Shown here piece by piece: positions 55,739-64,000 of a stretch of 64,000 bases of DNA (within the stretch, counting starts at the first letter, position 1; each line of letters starts with the position of its first letter). Both the position numbers and the translations under genes were made by a program. This stretch comes from Aquimarina sp042434915 (GTDB lineage Bacteria > Bacteroidota > Bacteroidia > Flavobacteriales > Flavobacteriaceae): NCBI RefSeq assembly GCF_042434915.1, contig NZ_CP170198.1, positions 1,178,001 through 1,242,000 on the forward strand, in the 5' to 3' direction. The notes below the pieces were generated by a model. That model was not told where the DNA came from. It saw only the letters and a list, made by a program, of their open reading frames with translations, and did not search any database.

Positions 55739-55746
55739 TATCTTTG
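55739..55746 (+). promoter_or_regulatory. Bacteroidota-type -7 element candidate
   Basis: TATCTTTG fits TAnnTTTG and lies 43 bp upstream of the cold-shock-domain gene. The -33 element is weak. Confidence 0.4.
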
Positions 55747-55789
55747 CAAAATTCTTACCAGTATAGGTTAAAACATTTTAAAGACACGA

Positions 55790-56251
55790 ATGGCAAAATC
55801 GCAACAAACATTTAATAAAATTGAAAAAGAAAAAAAGCGTTTAAAAAAACGTGAAGAAAAGGCAAAGAAAATGTTAGCCCGCAAGGCCGAAGCAAAAGAA
55901 AACGGGAAAAAAGGTATTGAATTTGCTTATGTAGATCATAACGGAAATTTGACAGACACACCTCCAGATCCTTCAAAAAAAATTAAGGTTGATGTGGAGA
56001 GTATTGAAATTAATATTCCTAAAACTTTAGAAGGTGACCGGGAAAAGATAGATCCTGTAAGAAAGGGATCTGTTTCCTTTTTTGATCCTTCAAAAGGATT
56101 TGGATTTATTATAGATTCAGAAAATCAAGAAAAATACTTTACTCATGTGAGTGGGTTGATTGACGAGATCAGTGAAAATGATAAAGTAACCTTTGAACTT
56201 GAAAAAGGAATGAAGGGAATGAACGCAGTTAAAGTTACTTTGCAGAAGTAA
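55790..56251 (+). CDS. cold-shock-domain protein with charged N-terminal extension
   Basis: 153 residues. The N-terminal about 90 residues are strongly basic and helical (KIEKEKKRLKKREEKAKKML), followed by a cold-shock domain at about 88-152 with KGSVSFFDPSKGFGFII (RNP1) and KYFTHVSGL (RNP2). Probably a nucleic-acid chaperone. The next gene is a stand-alone Csp. Confidence 0.88.
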   Translation: MAKSQQTFNKIEKEKKRLKKREEKAKKMLARKAEAKENGKKGIEFAYVDHNGNLTDTPPDPSKKIKVDVESIEINIPKTLEGDREKIDPVRKGSVSFFDPSKGFGFIIDSENQEKYFTHVSGLIDEISENDKVTFELEKGMKGMNAVKVTLQK

Positions 56252-56341
56252 TAGTTAGAGGATACTTTAATAAAGAAGATTTTTCACTCAATAGTAACCC
56301 CATTTACAATAATAAAATAGTATAAATTTAATTACATTATA

Positions 56342-56533
56342 ATGAGTAAAGGAACAGTAAAATTTTTCAACGAAACCAAAGGTTTCGGTTTTATCACCGA
56401 AGAAGGTGTTGAAAAAGACCATTTTGTACACATTTCTGGATTGATTGATGAAATCCGTGAAGGCGATGAAGTATCTTTTGATCTTAAAGAAGGAAACAAA
56501 GGATTAAACGCAGTAAATGTTAAAGCTATTTAA
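56342..56533 (+). CDS. CspA-family cold shock protein
   Basis: 63 residues: GTVKFFNETKGFGFITEEG (RNP1) and DHFVHISGLIDEI (RNP2), a five-stranded OB fold. Single-stranded RNA/DNA chaperone. The 50 nt covering the last 21 nt before the ATG and the first 29 nt of coding sequence are identical to the second csp gene at 63443, though later codons differ at many silent sites. It may be co-transcribed with the upstream cold-shock-domain gene. Confidence 0.95.
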   Translation: MSKGTVKFFNETKGFGFITEEGVEKDHFVHISGLIDEIREGDEVSFDLKEGNKGLNAVNVKAI

Positions 56534-56555
56534 TAATAGACTTTAATAGTAGATA

Positions 56556-56590
56556 AAAAGAGGCTATCTTATCGATAGCCTCTTTTTTTT
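56556..56590 (+). terminator. terminator after the first csp gene
   Basis: AAAAGAGGCTATC-TTATC-GATAGCCTCTTTT and a T-run. Confidence 0.92.
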
Positions 56591-56599
56591 TAGTATACG

Positions 56600-57031
56600 A
56601 ATATAATATATGACAATGAAATACTAACCAATTCTTAAAATTAAAATAGCCTTTTGCTAACCTGTACAATCCTTTTCTTGTTCTCAACTAAAAGATACTA
56701 TTGGAATTAGCCAATTATAAACCTTTTTTATCATAAAAAATACTTCGTATTGATAAGGATCTAGACCTTTATAGCTATTATCCATAGGAGCACTTACTTG
56801 GTTAAGTAACCAATCCCATAACTATTTCAACCCATTTTATTTTACGTTTATATACTAAATAGGTACGGCAATCCACCTAATAATTGCGCCTACAAATTTA
56901 TTTCTATCAACGTTGTAGTTTCTTAGCATCTTTACCTTATAACTATTTATAATGATAGGCTAGCGTAATTTTATAGTTGTTGGTGGAATCCGAAAAACCA
57001 AATTTCAAATAGCGTAGGAAACCAAAATTAA
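56600..57031. other. non-coding or decayed DNA between csp and the cystatin remnant
   Basis: No intact gene. On the minus strand at about 56690-56900 there are coding-like pieces (KFVGAIIRWI; WDWLLNQVSAPMDNSYKGLD) broken by stops and frame changes, which look like a degraded membrane-protein gene, but I cannot name it. Confidence 0.25.
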
Positions 57032-57316
57032 TCTAATAATATAACTGTAAAAAATCAAAAACTTGTAGGAGGATGGAGTCCGTACCATCAGTTAACAGAT
57101 CTAGATCAATCGATTTTCAATGAAGCTTTAAACGGTTTTGTGGGAGTAAGTTACTCTCCAAGCTCAGTTTCAACTTAAGTTGTAGCAGGAACAAACTACC
57201 GTTTTAAATGTTCTGCTTACCTACCTTCAAATAAGGAAGAAACTTGGGATGCAATAGTTGAAATTTTTCAGCCATTAGACGGAAAACCACATATTACTGG
57301 CGTTACTAGAATCTAA
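57032..57316 (+). pseudogene. decayed cystatin-domain (protease inhibitor-like) gene
   Basis: The frame reads VGGWSPYHQLTDLDQ, IFNEALNGFVGVSY, then a stop (TAA 57176-57178) followed directly by VVAGTNYRFKC, EETWDAIVEIFQPLDG and TGVTRI. With CAA in place of TAA the motif would be QVVAG, the cystatin signature QxVxG that contacts papain-like proteases. The spacing and the GGW-type start also fit the cystatin fold. Upstream, the frame is broken at 57029-57031 and no start was found. A terminator still follows. Fragment of a secreted or lipoprotein cystatin. Confidence 0.7.
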
Positions 57317-57337
57317 TTTTATACGATCCTTTGCATG

Positions 57338-57371
57338 GCCTTATTATTCTTAATTCACAGAATAATAAGGC
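57338..57371 (+). terminator. terminator after the cystatin remnant
   Basis: GCCTTATTATTCT-TAATTCAC-AGAATAATAAGGC, followed by TTTCT. Confidence 0.7.
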
Positions 57372-57660
57372 TTTCTATAAACTATACGATAGATATGTGA
57401 TGGTAGAAAAAGTAACTGTAATACTTAATATGGCAATATAAAAAAGCTAAGACGACTTACGTTTCTAATAGCATACACTTTATAAATATATGCCTTGTTA
57501 CTTAGTAAATTGTCTGTTATAGACAGTCTCTTTAGTGTACATTAAGCAAACCCATGGTAATAAAGACTACCTTAGATAATTTTAACTAATATTATCTCCT
57601 TTCAACTTAATTTCATTTATTATATTTACTATTAATAGTCTATAAAATGTTCTAATTGTA

Positions 57661-59229
57661 ATGATCGATAAATTTAATATACAAAATATTTTTACTAAAG
57701 AATTACCAGCAGATCCCATTACAGAGAATAGCAGAAGACAAGTACTAGAAGCGTGTTTCTCATATGTAACTCCTAAAAAAACATCTAATCCAACGATACT
57801 TCACACTTCTATAGAGATGCTCAATCTACTAGGTATTGATATTGCTGATGCACAAACGGATGATTTTTTAAAAATTTTTACAGGGAATACAATCTTACCA
57901 AACACTCGTCCCTATGCAATGTGCTACGGTGGACATCAATTTGGCAACTGGGCTGGTCAATTAGGTGATGGCCGCGCAATCAATTTAGCAGAGGTGCATC
58001 ACAATGATAAAACATGGACAATACAATTAAAAGGTGCAGGAGAAACACCCTATTCAAGAACTGCCGATGGCTTAGCAGTTTTGCGATCATCAATTCGAGA
58101 ATATCTTTGTAGTGAAGCGATGTTTCATTTAGGCATACCTACTACCAGAGCTTTATCATTAGCACTTACAGGAGATAAGGTATTAAGAGATGTAATGTAC
58201 AATGGTAATGCCGCTTATGAAAAAGGAGCTATTGTATGTAGAGTTGCAGCATCTTTTTTACGTTTTGGTAGCTATGAGATATTTGCCTCACGTCAAGACA
58301 CCAATACCTTACAAACTCTAGTAGACTATACTATAAAACATCATTATCCACATTTGGGTACCCCATCTAAAGGAGTATATCTCAATTTCTTTCAAGAAGT
58401 TGTTAATAAGAGCTTATTAATGGTATTACATTGGCAACGTGTGGGGTTTGTACACGGAGTTATAAATACAGATAATATGTCAATACTCGGACTTACCATA
58501 GATTATGGTCCCTATGGTTGGTTAGAAGGCTATGATCTCGGCTGGACTCCTAATACTACTGATAGGCAGAATAGACGATATCGCTATGGTACACAACCAG
58601 ATTTAGTACTTTGGAATCTCTATAAGTTAGCCAATGCTCTGTATCCTTTAATTCAAGAAGTTGAACCGCTAGAAGCCATTTTAAAACAATATGATCTCGA
58701 TTTTGAAAAGAACTACTTATCTATGATGAAATCAAAAATTGGTTTATCTGAACCAAATGAGAACGATGTACAATTAATAGCAGAACTAGAAACCGTACTT
58801 CAACGCTCAGAGACCGATATGACGATATTCTTCAGAAAATTATCCAACCTAACAAAAGAAAATGCAAGGAATGGATTAAAAATTGTTTTTGAAGCTTTTT
58901 ATCAACCAAATGAAATTAGAGAAAAAATTAAGACAGAGTGGGAGCTATGGTTTGTTGCTTATCACAAAAGATTACAACAGGAAAAACTAAATGATGAAGA
59001 ACGCAAAAAAGTTATGAATGCCGTTAATCCAAAGTATGTACTACGCAATTATATGGCGCAATTAGCTATTGATGAAGCAGATCAAGGAAACTACGATATG
59101 ATTGATGAATTATTTCAATTACTAAAGAAACCATACGATGAACAATTTGAAAAGGAGAAATGGTTTGCTAAACGTCCCGAATGGGCAAGAAATAAGGTTG
59201 GTTGTTCAATGCTTTCCTGTAGTTCTTAA
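57661..59229 (+). CDS. selO: protein adenylyltransferase SelO (YdiU family)
   Basis: 522 residues of the pseudokinase-like SelO family, which transfers AMP to Ser/Thr/Tyr of target proteins. Family marks are CYGGHQFGNWAGQLGDGRAI, LKGAGETPYSRTADG, GIPTTRALSLA, FVHGVINTDNMSILGLTIDY and RYGTQPDLVLWNLYKLANAL. The C-terminus ends SMLSCSS: the antepenultimate Cys stands where many eukaryotic SelO proteins have selenocysteine. Implicated in oxidative stress. It has its own promoter region of about 300 bp, no neighbours in an operon. Confidence 0.95.
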   Translation: MIDKFNIQNIFTKELPADPITENSRRQVLEACFSYVTPKKTSNPTILHTSIEMLNLLGIDIADAQTDDFLKIFTGNTILPNTRPYAMCYGGHQFGNWAGQLGDGRAINLAEVHHNDKTWTIQLKGAGETPYSRTADGLAVLRSSIREYLCSEAMFHLGIPTTRALSLALTGDKVLRDVMYNGNAAYEKGAIVCRVAASFLRFGSYEIFASRQDTNTLQTLVDYTIKHHYPHLGTPSKGVYLNFFQEVVNKSLLMVLHWQRVGFVHGVINTDNMSILGLTIDYGPYGWLEGYDLGWTPNTTDRQNRRYRYGTQPDLVLWNLYKLANALYPLIQEVEPLEAILKQYDLDFEKNYLSMMKSKIGLSEPNENDVQLIAELETVLQRSETDMTIFFRKLSNLTKENARNGLKIVFEAFYQPNEIREKIKTEWELWFVAYHKRLQQEKLNDEERKKVMNAVNPKYVLRNYMAQLAIDEADQGNYDMIDELFQLLKKPYDEQFEKEKWFAKRPEWARNKVGCSMLSCSS

Positions 59230-59279
59230 ATAGAAGGAATAATAAAATACTCCAATTAATAGTAATAACTCGAGTGCTA

Positions 59280-60179
59280 TTAAGAATATAAAATTAGTCC
59301 TACACCAAGTATGATTCCAAATAAAGGAAGTAGTTTTTTACGTTTATTTTTTTCTTTAAAAATTAAACCTCCTATGACAACTGCAATTAATATCTGACTT
59401 CGCTTTATAGCAGAAAGCAACATAATTAATGCTTCGGGATCTTGTAATGCTCTAAAATAAAAATAATCTGCCAATTGTAACAATATACCTACGGCAGGAA
59501 TTGTCCATCGCCATTTAAAGAGTTTCCGTTTTTCGGCATAAGGAAAAAATGTGATTGATAAAACTAGTAATAGTAAAACTAGCGTATATAAGCAAAACCA
59601 AAATTGTAATGTTTGGGGATTAAGTCCTAAACTTTGAATTAAAAACTTATCATATAAGCCACTAGTTGCTCCCAAAAATGTTGCTGCGATAATTGCAAAA
59701 ATCCATTTATTAGTTTTGAAGTTTATTCCTTCTTTTTTACCAATATTAGCATATAACAGCACAGAAAGAATAATTAAAAAAAAACCAATCCACTGTAATC
59801 CTTTTGGCTCTTCTTTATAAATAAGTATAGCACCAAGAAATGTAAAAAAAGGACCTGCAGAGCGTATAGGTGTAACGATTGTAATAGGTAAGTGCTTTAA
59901 AGCTTGATATGCCAAAATCCAAGAAGCAGTCATTAGCATTGCTTTTATTAAAATATAACCATGTGATGACCAAGGAAGAGGAGAAATAAAAAGGGTAAGA
60001 TTTTTACTATACTCGGGAGCGTAAATTGAAGCGATATATAAAGGTAGAAGAACTAAAAAACCTGCTCCAATAGTTCCCAATAGTACTGGTAGTACATCAT
60101 TTTTACGTACTGCATCCTTTTTACAAAGATTGTGTAAACCCAAAAAAAGTGCTGCCAAAAGGCCTAAATACATCCACAT
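59280..60179 (-). CDS. EamA family (DMT) transporter
   Basis: 299 residues with about ten TM helices in two EamA repeats. The first about 1-135 ends IVTPIRSAGPFFTFLGAILI; the second 155-299 ends with the basic loop KEKNKRKKLLPLFG. A small-molecule exporter or permease; substrate unknown. Opposite strand to selO, 51 bp away, convergent. Confidence 0.85.
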   Translation of the reverse strand: MWMYLGLLAALFLGLHNLCKKDAVRKNDVLPVLLGTIGAGFLVLLPLYIASIYAPEYSKNLTLFISPLPWSSHGYILIKAMLMTASWILAYQALKHLPITIVTPIRSAGPFFTFLGAILIYKEEPKGLQWIGFFLIILSVLLYANIGKKEGINFKTNKWIFAIIAATFLGATSGLYDKFLIQSLGLNPQTLQFWFCLYTLVLLLLVLSITFFPYAEKRKLFKWRWTIPAVGILLQLADYFYFRALQDPEALIMLLSAIKRSQILIAVVIGGLIFKEKNKRKKLLPLFGIILGVGLILYS

Positions 60180-60395
60180 CGCGCGAAGATAGTTTTTTAG
60201 CTTTTTTTGATCCTAAAAATTGAGTAAAAAATGTGAATCAAGGTAAACTTATAGATAATTATACATTACCTGTACTCATTAAGTAAAGTTGCATCATCTA
60301 TGTACACTTTTTCAAAAATTTAAGAATAAAGTGACTAAATAAAGTACCTTTTGCTAATAAAATAGAAACTATGCTGTGTTCAGATTAATAAATCC

Positions 60396-60403
60396 TAACT
60401 TCG
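60396..60403 (+). promoter_or_regulatory. Bacteroidota-type -7 element candidate
   Basis: TAACTTCG fits TAnnTTYG, 30 bp upstream of the FKBP gene; -33 region not clear. Confidence 0.35.
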
Positions 60404-60433
60404 CCGCAATTATTAAACAAATAATACAATTTT

Positions 60434-60862
60434 ATGAGTACAGTAAAACCTAATGATACTGTTAAGGTACATTATACAGGAAAACTAAACAATGGAAACG
60501 TATTTGATAGTTCTTTGGAGAGAGAGCCATTAGAGGTGCAATTGGGAAAAGGAAGTTTGATTCCTGGGTTCGAGAAAGGATTAGTTGATATGGCTGTAAA
60601 TGAGAAAAAAACCATTACAATTACAAAAGATGAAGCATATGGAGCGGTTAGAGAAGATCTTTTTCATAAAGTTCCCAAAGCAGAACTACCTCAAGATATT
60701 AAGCCAGAAGTTGGGATGGGATTAGTGGGTTCTAATGCAGAAGGAGGCCAACAACAGTTTAAAATTGCCGAAGTTAAAGATGATCACATAGTGATCGATG
60801 CAAATCATCCGTTGGCAGGTGAAGACTTAACTTTTGAGCTCGAAGTACTTTCAATTAATTAA
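60434..60862 (+). CDS. FKBP-type peptidyl-prolyl cis-trans isomerase (SlyD/SlpA-like)
   Basis: 142 residues: a split FKBP domain (VKVHYTGKLNNGNVFDSSLE and HPLAGEDLTFELEVLSI) with an inserted IF chaperone loop (about 67-120; YGAVREDLFHKVPKAELPQD). It lacks the His-rich metal-binding tail of E. coli SlyD, so it is nearer the SlpA-like short forms. Assists proline isomerisation and protein folding in the cytosol. Single gene with a clean terminator. Confidence 0.93.
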   Translation: MSTVKPNDTVKVHYTGKLNNGNVFDSSLEREPLEVQLGKGSLIPGFEKGLVDMAVNEKKTITITKDEAYGAVREDLFHKVPKAELPQDIKPEVGMGLVGSNAEGGQQQFKIAEVKDDHIVIDANHPLAGEDLTFELEVLSIN

Positions 60863-60888
60863 ACTATAATTGCTTTTATATAGTTATT

Positions 60889-60922
60889 AAATGCCTAATG
60901 AGTTTATTAGGCATTTTTTTTT
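60889..60922 (+). terminator. terminator after the FKBP gene
   Basis: AAATGCCTAAT-GAGTTT-ATTAGGCATTT and a T-run. Confidence 0.92.
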
Positions 60923-61074
60923 AATAAATACTACGTTCTTAATCATAGCTGGTTAACCAAAAGTACAAGTATTTACGTCAAAATAAGTATTAATTTGTGG
61001 GATTACCGTAATAGATTCAGTGTGTATTTTTATAAGTTAGCACCTTAATTAAACTACATTTTAAACCCCAAATT

Positions 61075-62862
61075 ATGAATCAAAAAATCTTTTTAAAAAG
61101 CAAAATTTTAGGCTTACTAATTTTTGTTTTCTACACATCAAGCTTTAGCTTAAACGCACAAAATTATTGTCAAAGTTCCCCCGTCGATGTTCATGGTAGT
61201 CTTAGTGTTCTCGGTAACAAAATTGTTGATCAAAATAATGAGTCTGTAAGTTTTGCAGGCAACAGTTTTTTCTGGTCTAACTCGGGATGGGGTGCCGAAA
61301 AATACTACAATGCAGATGTAGTAAATTGGCTAGCAAATGATTGGAATAGTATGCTAGTGCGTGCCGCCATGGGAGTCGAGGATAACGGAGGTTATCTTGG
61401 TAATCCTGTCGAAAACAAGAATAGAGTAAAAGCGGTAGTAGATGCTGCTATTGCAAAAGGTATGTATGTTATTATCGATTGGCACTCACATCATGCAGAG
61501 GACAACCCGCAAGCGGCAATAGATTTCTTTAAAGAGATGGCGCAGACCTATGGTGACAATCCTCACGTAATTTATGAAATTTATAATGAGCCTTTACAGG
61601 TATCTTGGTCTAATACAATAAAACCCTATGCAACAGCAGTTATTTCTGCAATTAGAGCTATAGATCCTGATAACTTAATAATTGTAGGTACTCCAACTTG
61701 GTCGCAGGATGTAGACGTAGCCTCTATGGATCCAATCAATGGTGATAATATAGCATATACGTTACACTTTTATGCTGCTACCCACAAAGAAAATTTAAGG
61801 AGAAAAGCGCAAACAGCCCTTGATAATGGGATCGCACTTATGGTAACAGAGTGGGGAAGTGTACAGGCAAATGGTTCGGGTGCTGTGGATTATAACTCTA
61901 CAGATGAATGGATGCGTTTTCTTAGCGAAAATGATATTACACATGCAAATTGGTCAATAACTGATAAAAATGAAGGGTCTGCTGTTTTGATACCTGGAGC
62001 ATCCTCATCAGGCGGTTGGTCTGATAGTATGCTTACAGATTCGGGTAAAAAGGTTAAAGAAATTGTTCAAAATTGGAAACAATACTGTGATGATAATGGC
62101 TCTTCAAATAATTTACCCAATGTTTCGATTACTTCACCTGCTTCAGACAGTAACTTACCTACTAATACACTAGTAACTATAACAGCCACCGCTAATGATT
62201 CTGACGGATCAATAACTAGTGTAGAATTTTTTGTGGATGGACAATCCATTGGTATTGATACTTCAAGTCCTTATTCTTTGGATTGGACGCCTACATTAGC
62301 AGCACAGTACGAGTTAACTGCAGTTGCAAAAGATAATGAAAATGGTGTAAGAACCTCTGCATCAGTACAAGTAACGGTCGCAGATATTTCTGAAGGAATT
62401 GATTGTTCTACTATAGAAATTTGGAATGCGCAAGCGGTATATCCAACCGCAGGAATGTTGGTAGTTCATAAAAATAAAGTATACAGAAATAATTGGTATA
62501 CAAGCAATCAAAATCCAGATACAAACTCTGGACAATGGCAAGTTTGGTCTTTTGTTGAAGCATGTGCAAATACTTTATTAGAACAAACAAACGTATCAAA
62601 TGATAAAGGGGATCCTCAACAAAAAGTATATGTATCTCCCAATCCGTCTGCAGCAGAATTTAAAGTAGATTTTGCTTCACAAGCAACAGAGGGAATAATC
62701 GAAGTATTTACTCTTACTGGAGAATTACTTTTCAAAAAAGTTATAAAGCAAGATGAAAAAACCAGCTTTACATTAGCTAACTATAATGATGGTATGTACG
62801 TTCTAAAGTTAATATCTGCAACGGGAACGATCACAAAAGTTATAGTGAAGAAATCTATTTAA
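61075..62862 (+). CDS. secreted GH5 endoglucanase with Ig-like, CBM5/12-like and T9SS sorting domains
   Basis: 595 residues: signal peptide (about 1-29), GH5 domain (about 36-345) with acid/base E172 in YEIYNEP and nucleophile E259 in MVTEWGS, closest to the bacterial GH5_2 cellulases by the WHSHHAEDNPQAAIDFFKE segment. Then a Big_7-type Ig-like domain (about 352-440; SVEFFVDGQSIGIDTSSPYS), a CBM5/12-like chitin/cellulose-binding domain (about 445-500; EIWNAQAVYPTAGMLVVHK) and a T9SS type A sorting signal (about 520-595; SPNPSAAEFKVDF; GMYVLKL). The last part directs secretion and surface attachment by the type IX system. It hydrolyses beta-1,4-glucan. No neighbouring PUL genes are seen. Confidence 0.93.
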   Translation: MNQKIFLKSKILGLLIFVFYTSSFSLNAQNYCQSSPVDVHGSLSVLGNKIVDQNNESVSFAGNSFFWSNSGWGAEKYYNADVVNWLANDWNSMLVRAAMGVEDNGGYLGNPVENKNRVKAVVDAAIAKGMYVIIDWHSHHAEDNPQAAIDFFKEMAQTYGDNPHVIYEIYNEPLQVSWSNTIKPYATAVISAIRAIDPDNLIIVGTPTWSQDVDVASMDPINGDNIAYTLHFYAATHKENLRRKAQTALDNGIALMVTEWGSVQANGSGAVDYNSTDEWMRFLSENDITHANWSITDKNEGSAVLIPGASSSGGWSDSMLTDSGKKVKEIVQNWKQYCDDNGSSNNLPNVSITSPASDSNLPTNTLVTITATANDSDGSITSVEFFVDGQSIGIDTSSPYSLDWTPTLAAQYELTAVAKDNENGVRTSASVQVTVADISEGIDCSTIEIWNAQAVYPTAGMLVVHKNKVYRNNWYTSNQNPDTNSGQWQVWSFVEACANTLLEQTNVSNDKGDPQQKVYVSPNPSAAEFKVDFASQATEGIIEVFTLTGELLFKKVIKQDEKTSFTLANYNDGMYVLKLISATGTITKVIVKKSI

Positions 62863-62968
62863 TCATAACAAACAATAGCGTACTAATGTTTGTGATCTAA
62901 AATAAGATAAGAGTTGCTATTATTTATAATCAATTTCTTTTCTTAAACGCTACGTATATTATATTATA

Positions 62969-63006
62969 AAATCCTATTGCGGTCTAAGCTGTAATAGGAT
63001 TTTTTT
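62969..63006 (+). terminator. terminator after the GH5 gene
   Basis: AAATCCTATT ... AATAGGATTT with a 14-base loop and a T-run; 107 bp after the GH5 stop. Confidence 0.8.
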
Positions 63007-63201
63007 ATCTAAGCACTCGATAAACCCTATTTCTTTATTTATAATACTATAAAAAAACATCACTAATTAAGAGCCACTTTAAAATAATCAAATAGGATTA
63101 AAGCCGTTTTTTAAACAATATGATCTACTTATTAGTGCATGTATGATAATGTATAAGTTCTATTGTGTCACATCGCTATAAGAATATTACTTCAACTTTT
63201 T

Positions 63202-63273
63202 AGACATGTTGTCTTGTTTTGACATACTAAAATCTATTTTCATTTAGAAACAATTGATTTCTAATAAAATAGA
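63202..63273. promoter_or_regulatory. candidate enhancer sites upstream of the sigma-54 promoter
   Basis: Palindrome AGACATGTTGTCT (63202-63214), then GACA at 63221, then a large inverted repeat: TCTATTTT and TTAGAAA (63233-63250) against TTTCTAA and AAAATAGA (63258-63273). They sit about 120-190 bp upstream of the -24/-12 promoter, the range expected for an NtrC-type activator. The rest of 62863-63442 is AT-rich with no gene. Confidence 0.4.
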
Positions 63274-63392
63274 CATATAGCCTGACTGTTAGATCAGTAC
63301 TTCTCATCTTCGGTTCTTTTTAATTTTTTTAATGATGTATATTCTTCTTATTTTAAAAATAGAACGTTATTAATAAACCCTAATAAATCTCT

Positions 63393-63408
63393 TGGCACGA
63401 CCTTTGCT
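63393..63408 (+). promoter_or_regulatory. sigma-54 (RpoN) promoter
   Basis: TGGCAC-GACCT-TTGCT exactly matches the -24/-12 consensus TGGCAC-N5-TTGCW with the GG and GC separated by 10 bp. Start of transcription expected near 63419, which gives a 24-nt leader whose sequence begins with the 21-nt block shared with the first csp gene. Confidence 0.75.
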
Positions 63409-63442
63409 CTAGTAATTGTAATATAAATTTAATTACATTATA

Positions 63443-63634
63443 ATGAGTAAAGGAACAGTAAAATTTTTCAATGAGTCTAAAGGATTTGGATTTATCACTG
63501 AAGAAGGAGTTGAAAAAGATCACTTTGTACACATTTCTGGATTAGTTGACGAAGTACGTGAAGGCGACGAAGTTGAATTTGATCTTCAAGAAGGTAACAA
63601 AGGCTTAAATGCAGTAAACGTAAAAGTTATCTAA
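63443..63634 (+). CDS. CspA-family cold shock protein (paralogue 2)
   Basis: 63 residues, GTVKFFNESKGFGFITEEG and DHFVHISGLVDEV; differs from the paralogue at 56342 at about eight positions. Same OB-fold RNA chaperone. Unlike the first it is behind a sigma-54 consensus promoter, so it may respond to a distinct signal. The last 21 nt of the leader and first 29 nt of coding sequence are identical to the first gene. Confidence 0.95.
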   Translation: MSKGTVKFFNESKGFGFITEEGVEKDHFVHISGLVDEVREGDEVEFDLQEGNKGLNAVNVKVI

Positions 63635-63654
63635 TACATATCTTCAAGTTTTAC

Positions 63655-63689
63655 AAAAGTCCGTCTATTTATTTAGATGGACTTTTTTT
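63655..63689 (+). terminator. terminator after the second csp gene
   Basis: AAAGTCC-G-TCTA ... AGAT-GGACTTT with a T-run to 63689. Confidence 0.85.
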
Positions 63690-63830
63690 ATACAGTTTAA
63701 GTTGCAGCAGTCCTTTATTTGATACTATAAGTTTACATATAAACTATTATTCAGTTCTCACGCTTGGGATTCTTATCTTAGCCGAAACTCTTCGTATCAA
63801 TAATTGATAGCCTTAACGTTTATATAAAAT

Positions 63831-64000
63831 ATGCCTCAAGATTCTAACAAAAAACAAACTACAGAACAACTCTCTTTAGAAGAAATAGATACCTGTATAT
63901 CCATATTAGAACACCTCTTAACTAATACTAATCAATTATTTGATCTTCCTAAAGAAAAAAGAGAGGCCTTGTTAAAAGCTTCAGGAATGCTCTCTAGACC
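63831..64000 (+). CDS. N-terminal fragment of an unidentified protein (runs off the right edge)
   Basis: The ATG at 63831 opens a frame (MPQDSNKKQTTEQLSLEEID; CISILEHLLTNTNQLFDLPK; KREALLKASGMLSR) that continues past the window end. The charged helical start and the KASGMLSRP phrase resemble the N-terminal extension of some Bacteroidota short-chain dehydrogenase-like proteins, but this is memory-based and cannot be checked here. Confidence 0.5.
   Translation, partial: MPQDSNKKQTTEQLSLEEIDTCISILEHLLTNTNQLFDLPKEKREALLKASGMLSR

Overview
The window looks like chromosomal DNA of a marine-type flavobacterium (Bacteroidota, family Flavobacteriaceae). The pointers are a low G+C content, several TonB-dependent receptors with CarboxypepD_reg-type N-termini, a split menaquinone gene set (menA, menC, menE), a type IX secretion (T9SS) C-terminal sorting domain on a secreted cellulase, TAnnTTYG-type -7 promoter elements, weak Shine-Dalgarno signals, and flavobacterial families such as DUF6495 and the CAL67264 small membrane protein. 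No rRNA, tRNA, CRISPR array, phage or intact insertion sequence was seen.

Layout. 0-6.4 kb: end of an Oar-like TonB-dependent receptor, DUF6495 protein, dicarboxylate/amino-acid symporter, thiol oxidoreductase, flavodoxin-like reductase, SDR epimerase and gcvT. 6.5-13 kb: an AsmA-like protein, then a run menA - UPF0173 hydrolase - menC - CPBP protease - menE, with menE split by a -1 frameshift at a slippery A-run. 13-23.2 kb: M24 peptidase, acyl-CoA carboxylase beta, EttA, HAD, CAT-like acyltransferase, YqhD-type ADH with a TetR regulator, EEP phosphatase, DUF2147. 23.3-24.9 kb: small proteins, including a double-glycine six-cysteine peptide. 25-34 kb: Zn-ADH, aldehyde dehydrogenase, an NhaC-family transporter behind a compact SAM-riboswitch-like leader, a DnaJ-KTSC protein, two DEAD-box helicases and lpxD.

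34.1-39.2 kb is the accessory region. It is bracketed by two different tandem arrays that both have a period of exactly 41 bp. Inside are a graspetide-like RiPP cluster (multi-core precursor, ATP-grasp ligase, membrane protein), a short unrecognised remnant, sigZ and a PhzF-family gene. The precursor has three core repeats, and a single nonsense codon interrupts the second. The reading frame continues past that stop and ends in a 4-nt ATGA overlap with the ligase start.

39.4-48 kb: KatE catalase, GreA/B-like factor, and an iron operon (TonB siderophore receptor, DUF3325, DUF3649, PepSY protein). 48.2-55.6 kb: a sucrose-type locus (LacI regulator, twin palindromic operators, TonB receptor, SLC45-like MFS transporter, GH100-like invertase, PfkB fructokinase). 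In the model drawn here, sucrose is carried over the outer membrane, imported intact, hydrolysed in the cytoplasm and the fructose phosphorylated. 55.8-64 kb: a cold-shock-domain protein, two near-identical Csp genes (the second behind a consensus sigma-54 promoter), a decayed cystatin-domain gene, selO, an EamA transporter, an FKBP isomerase, a T9SS-secreted GH5 cellulase, and the start of one more gene at the right edge.
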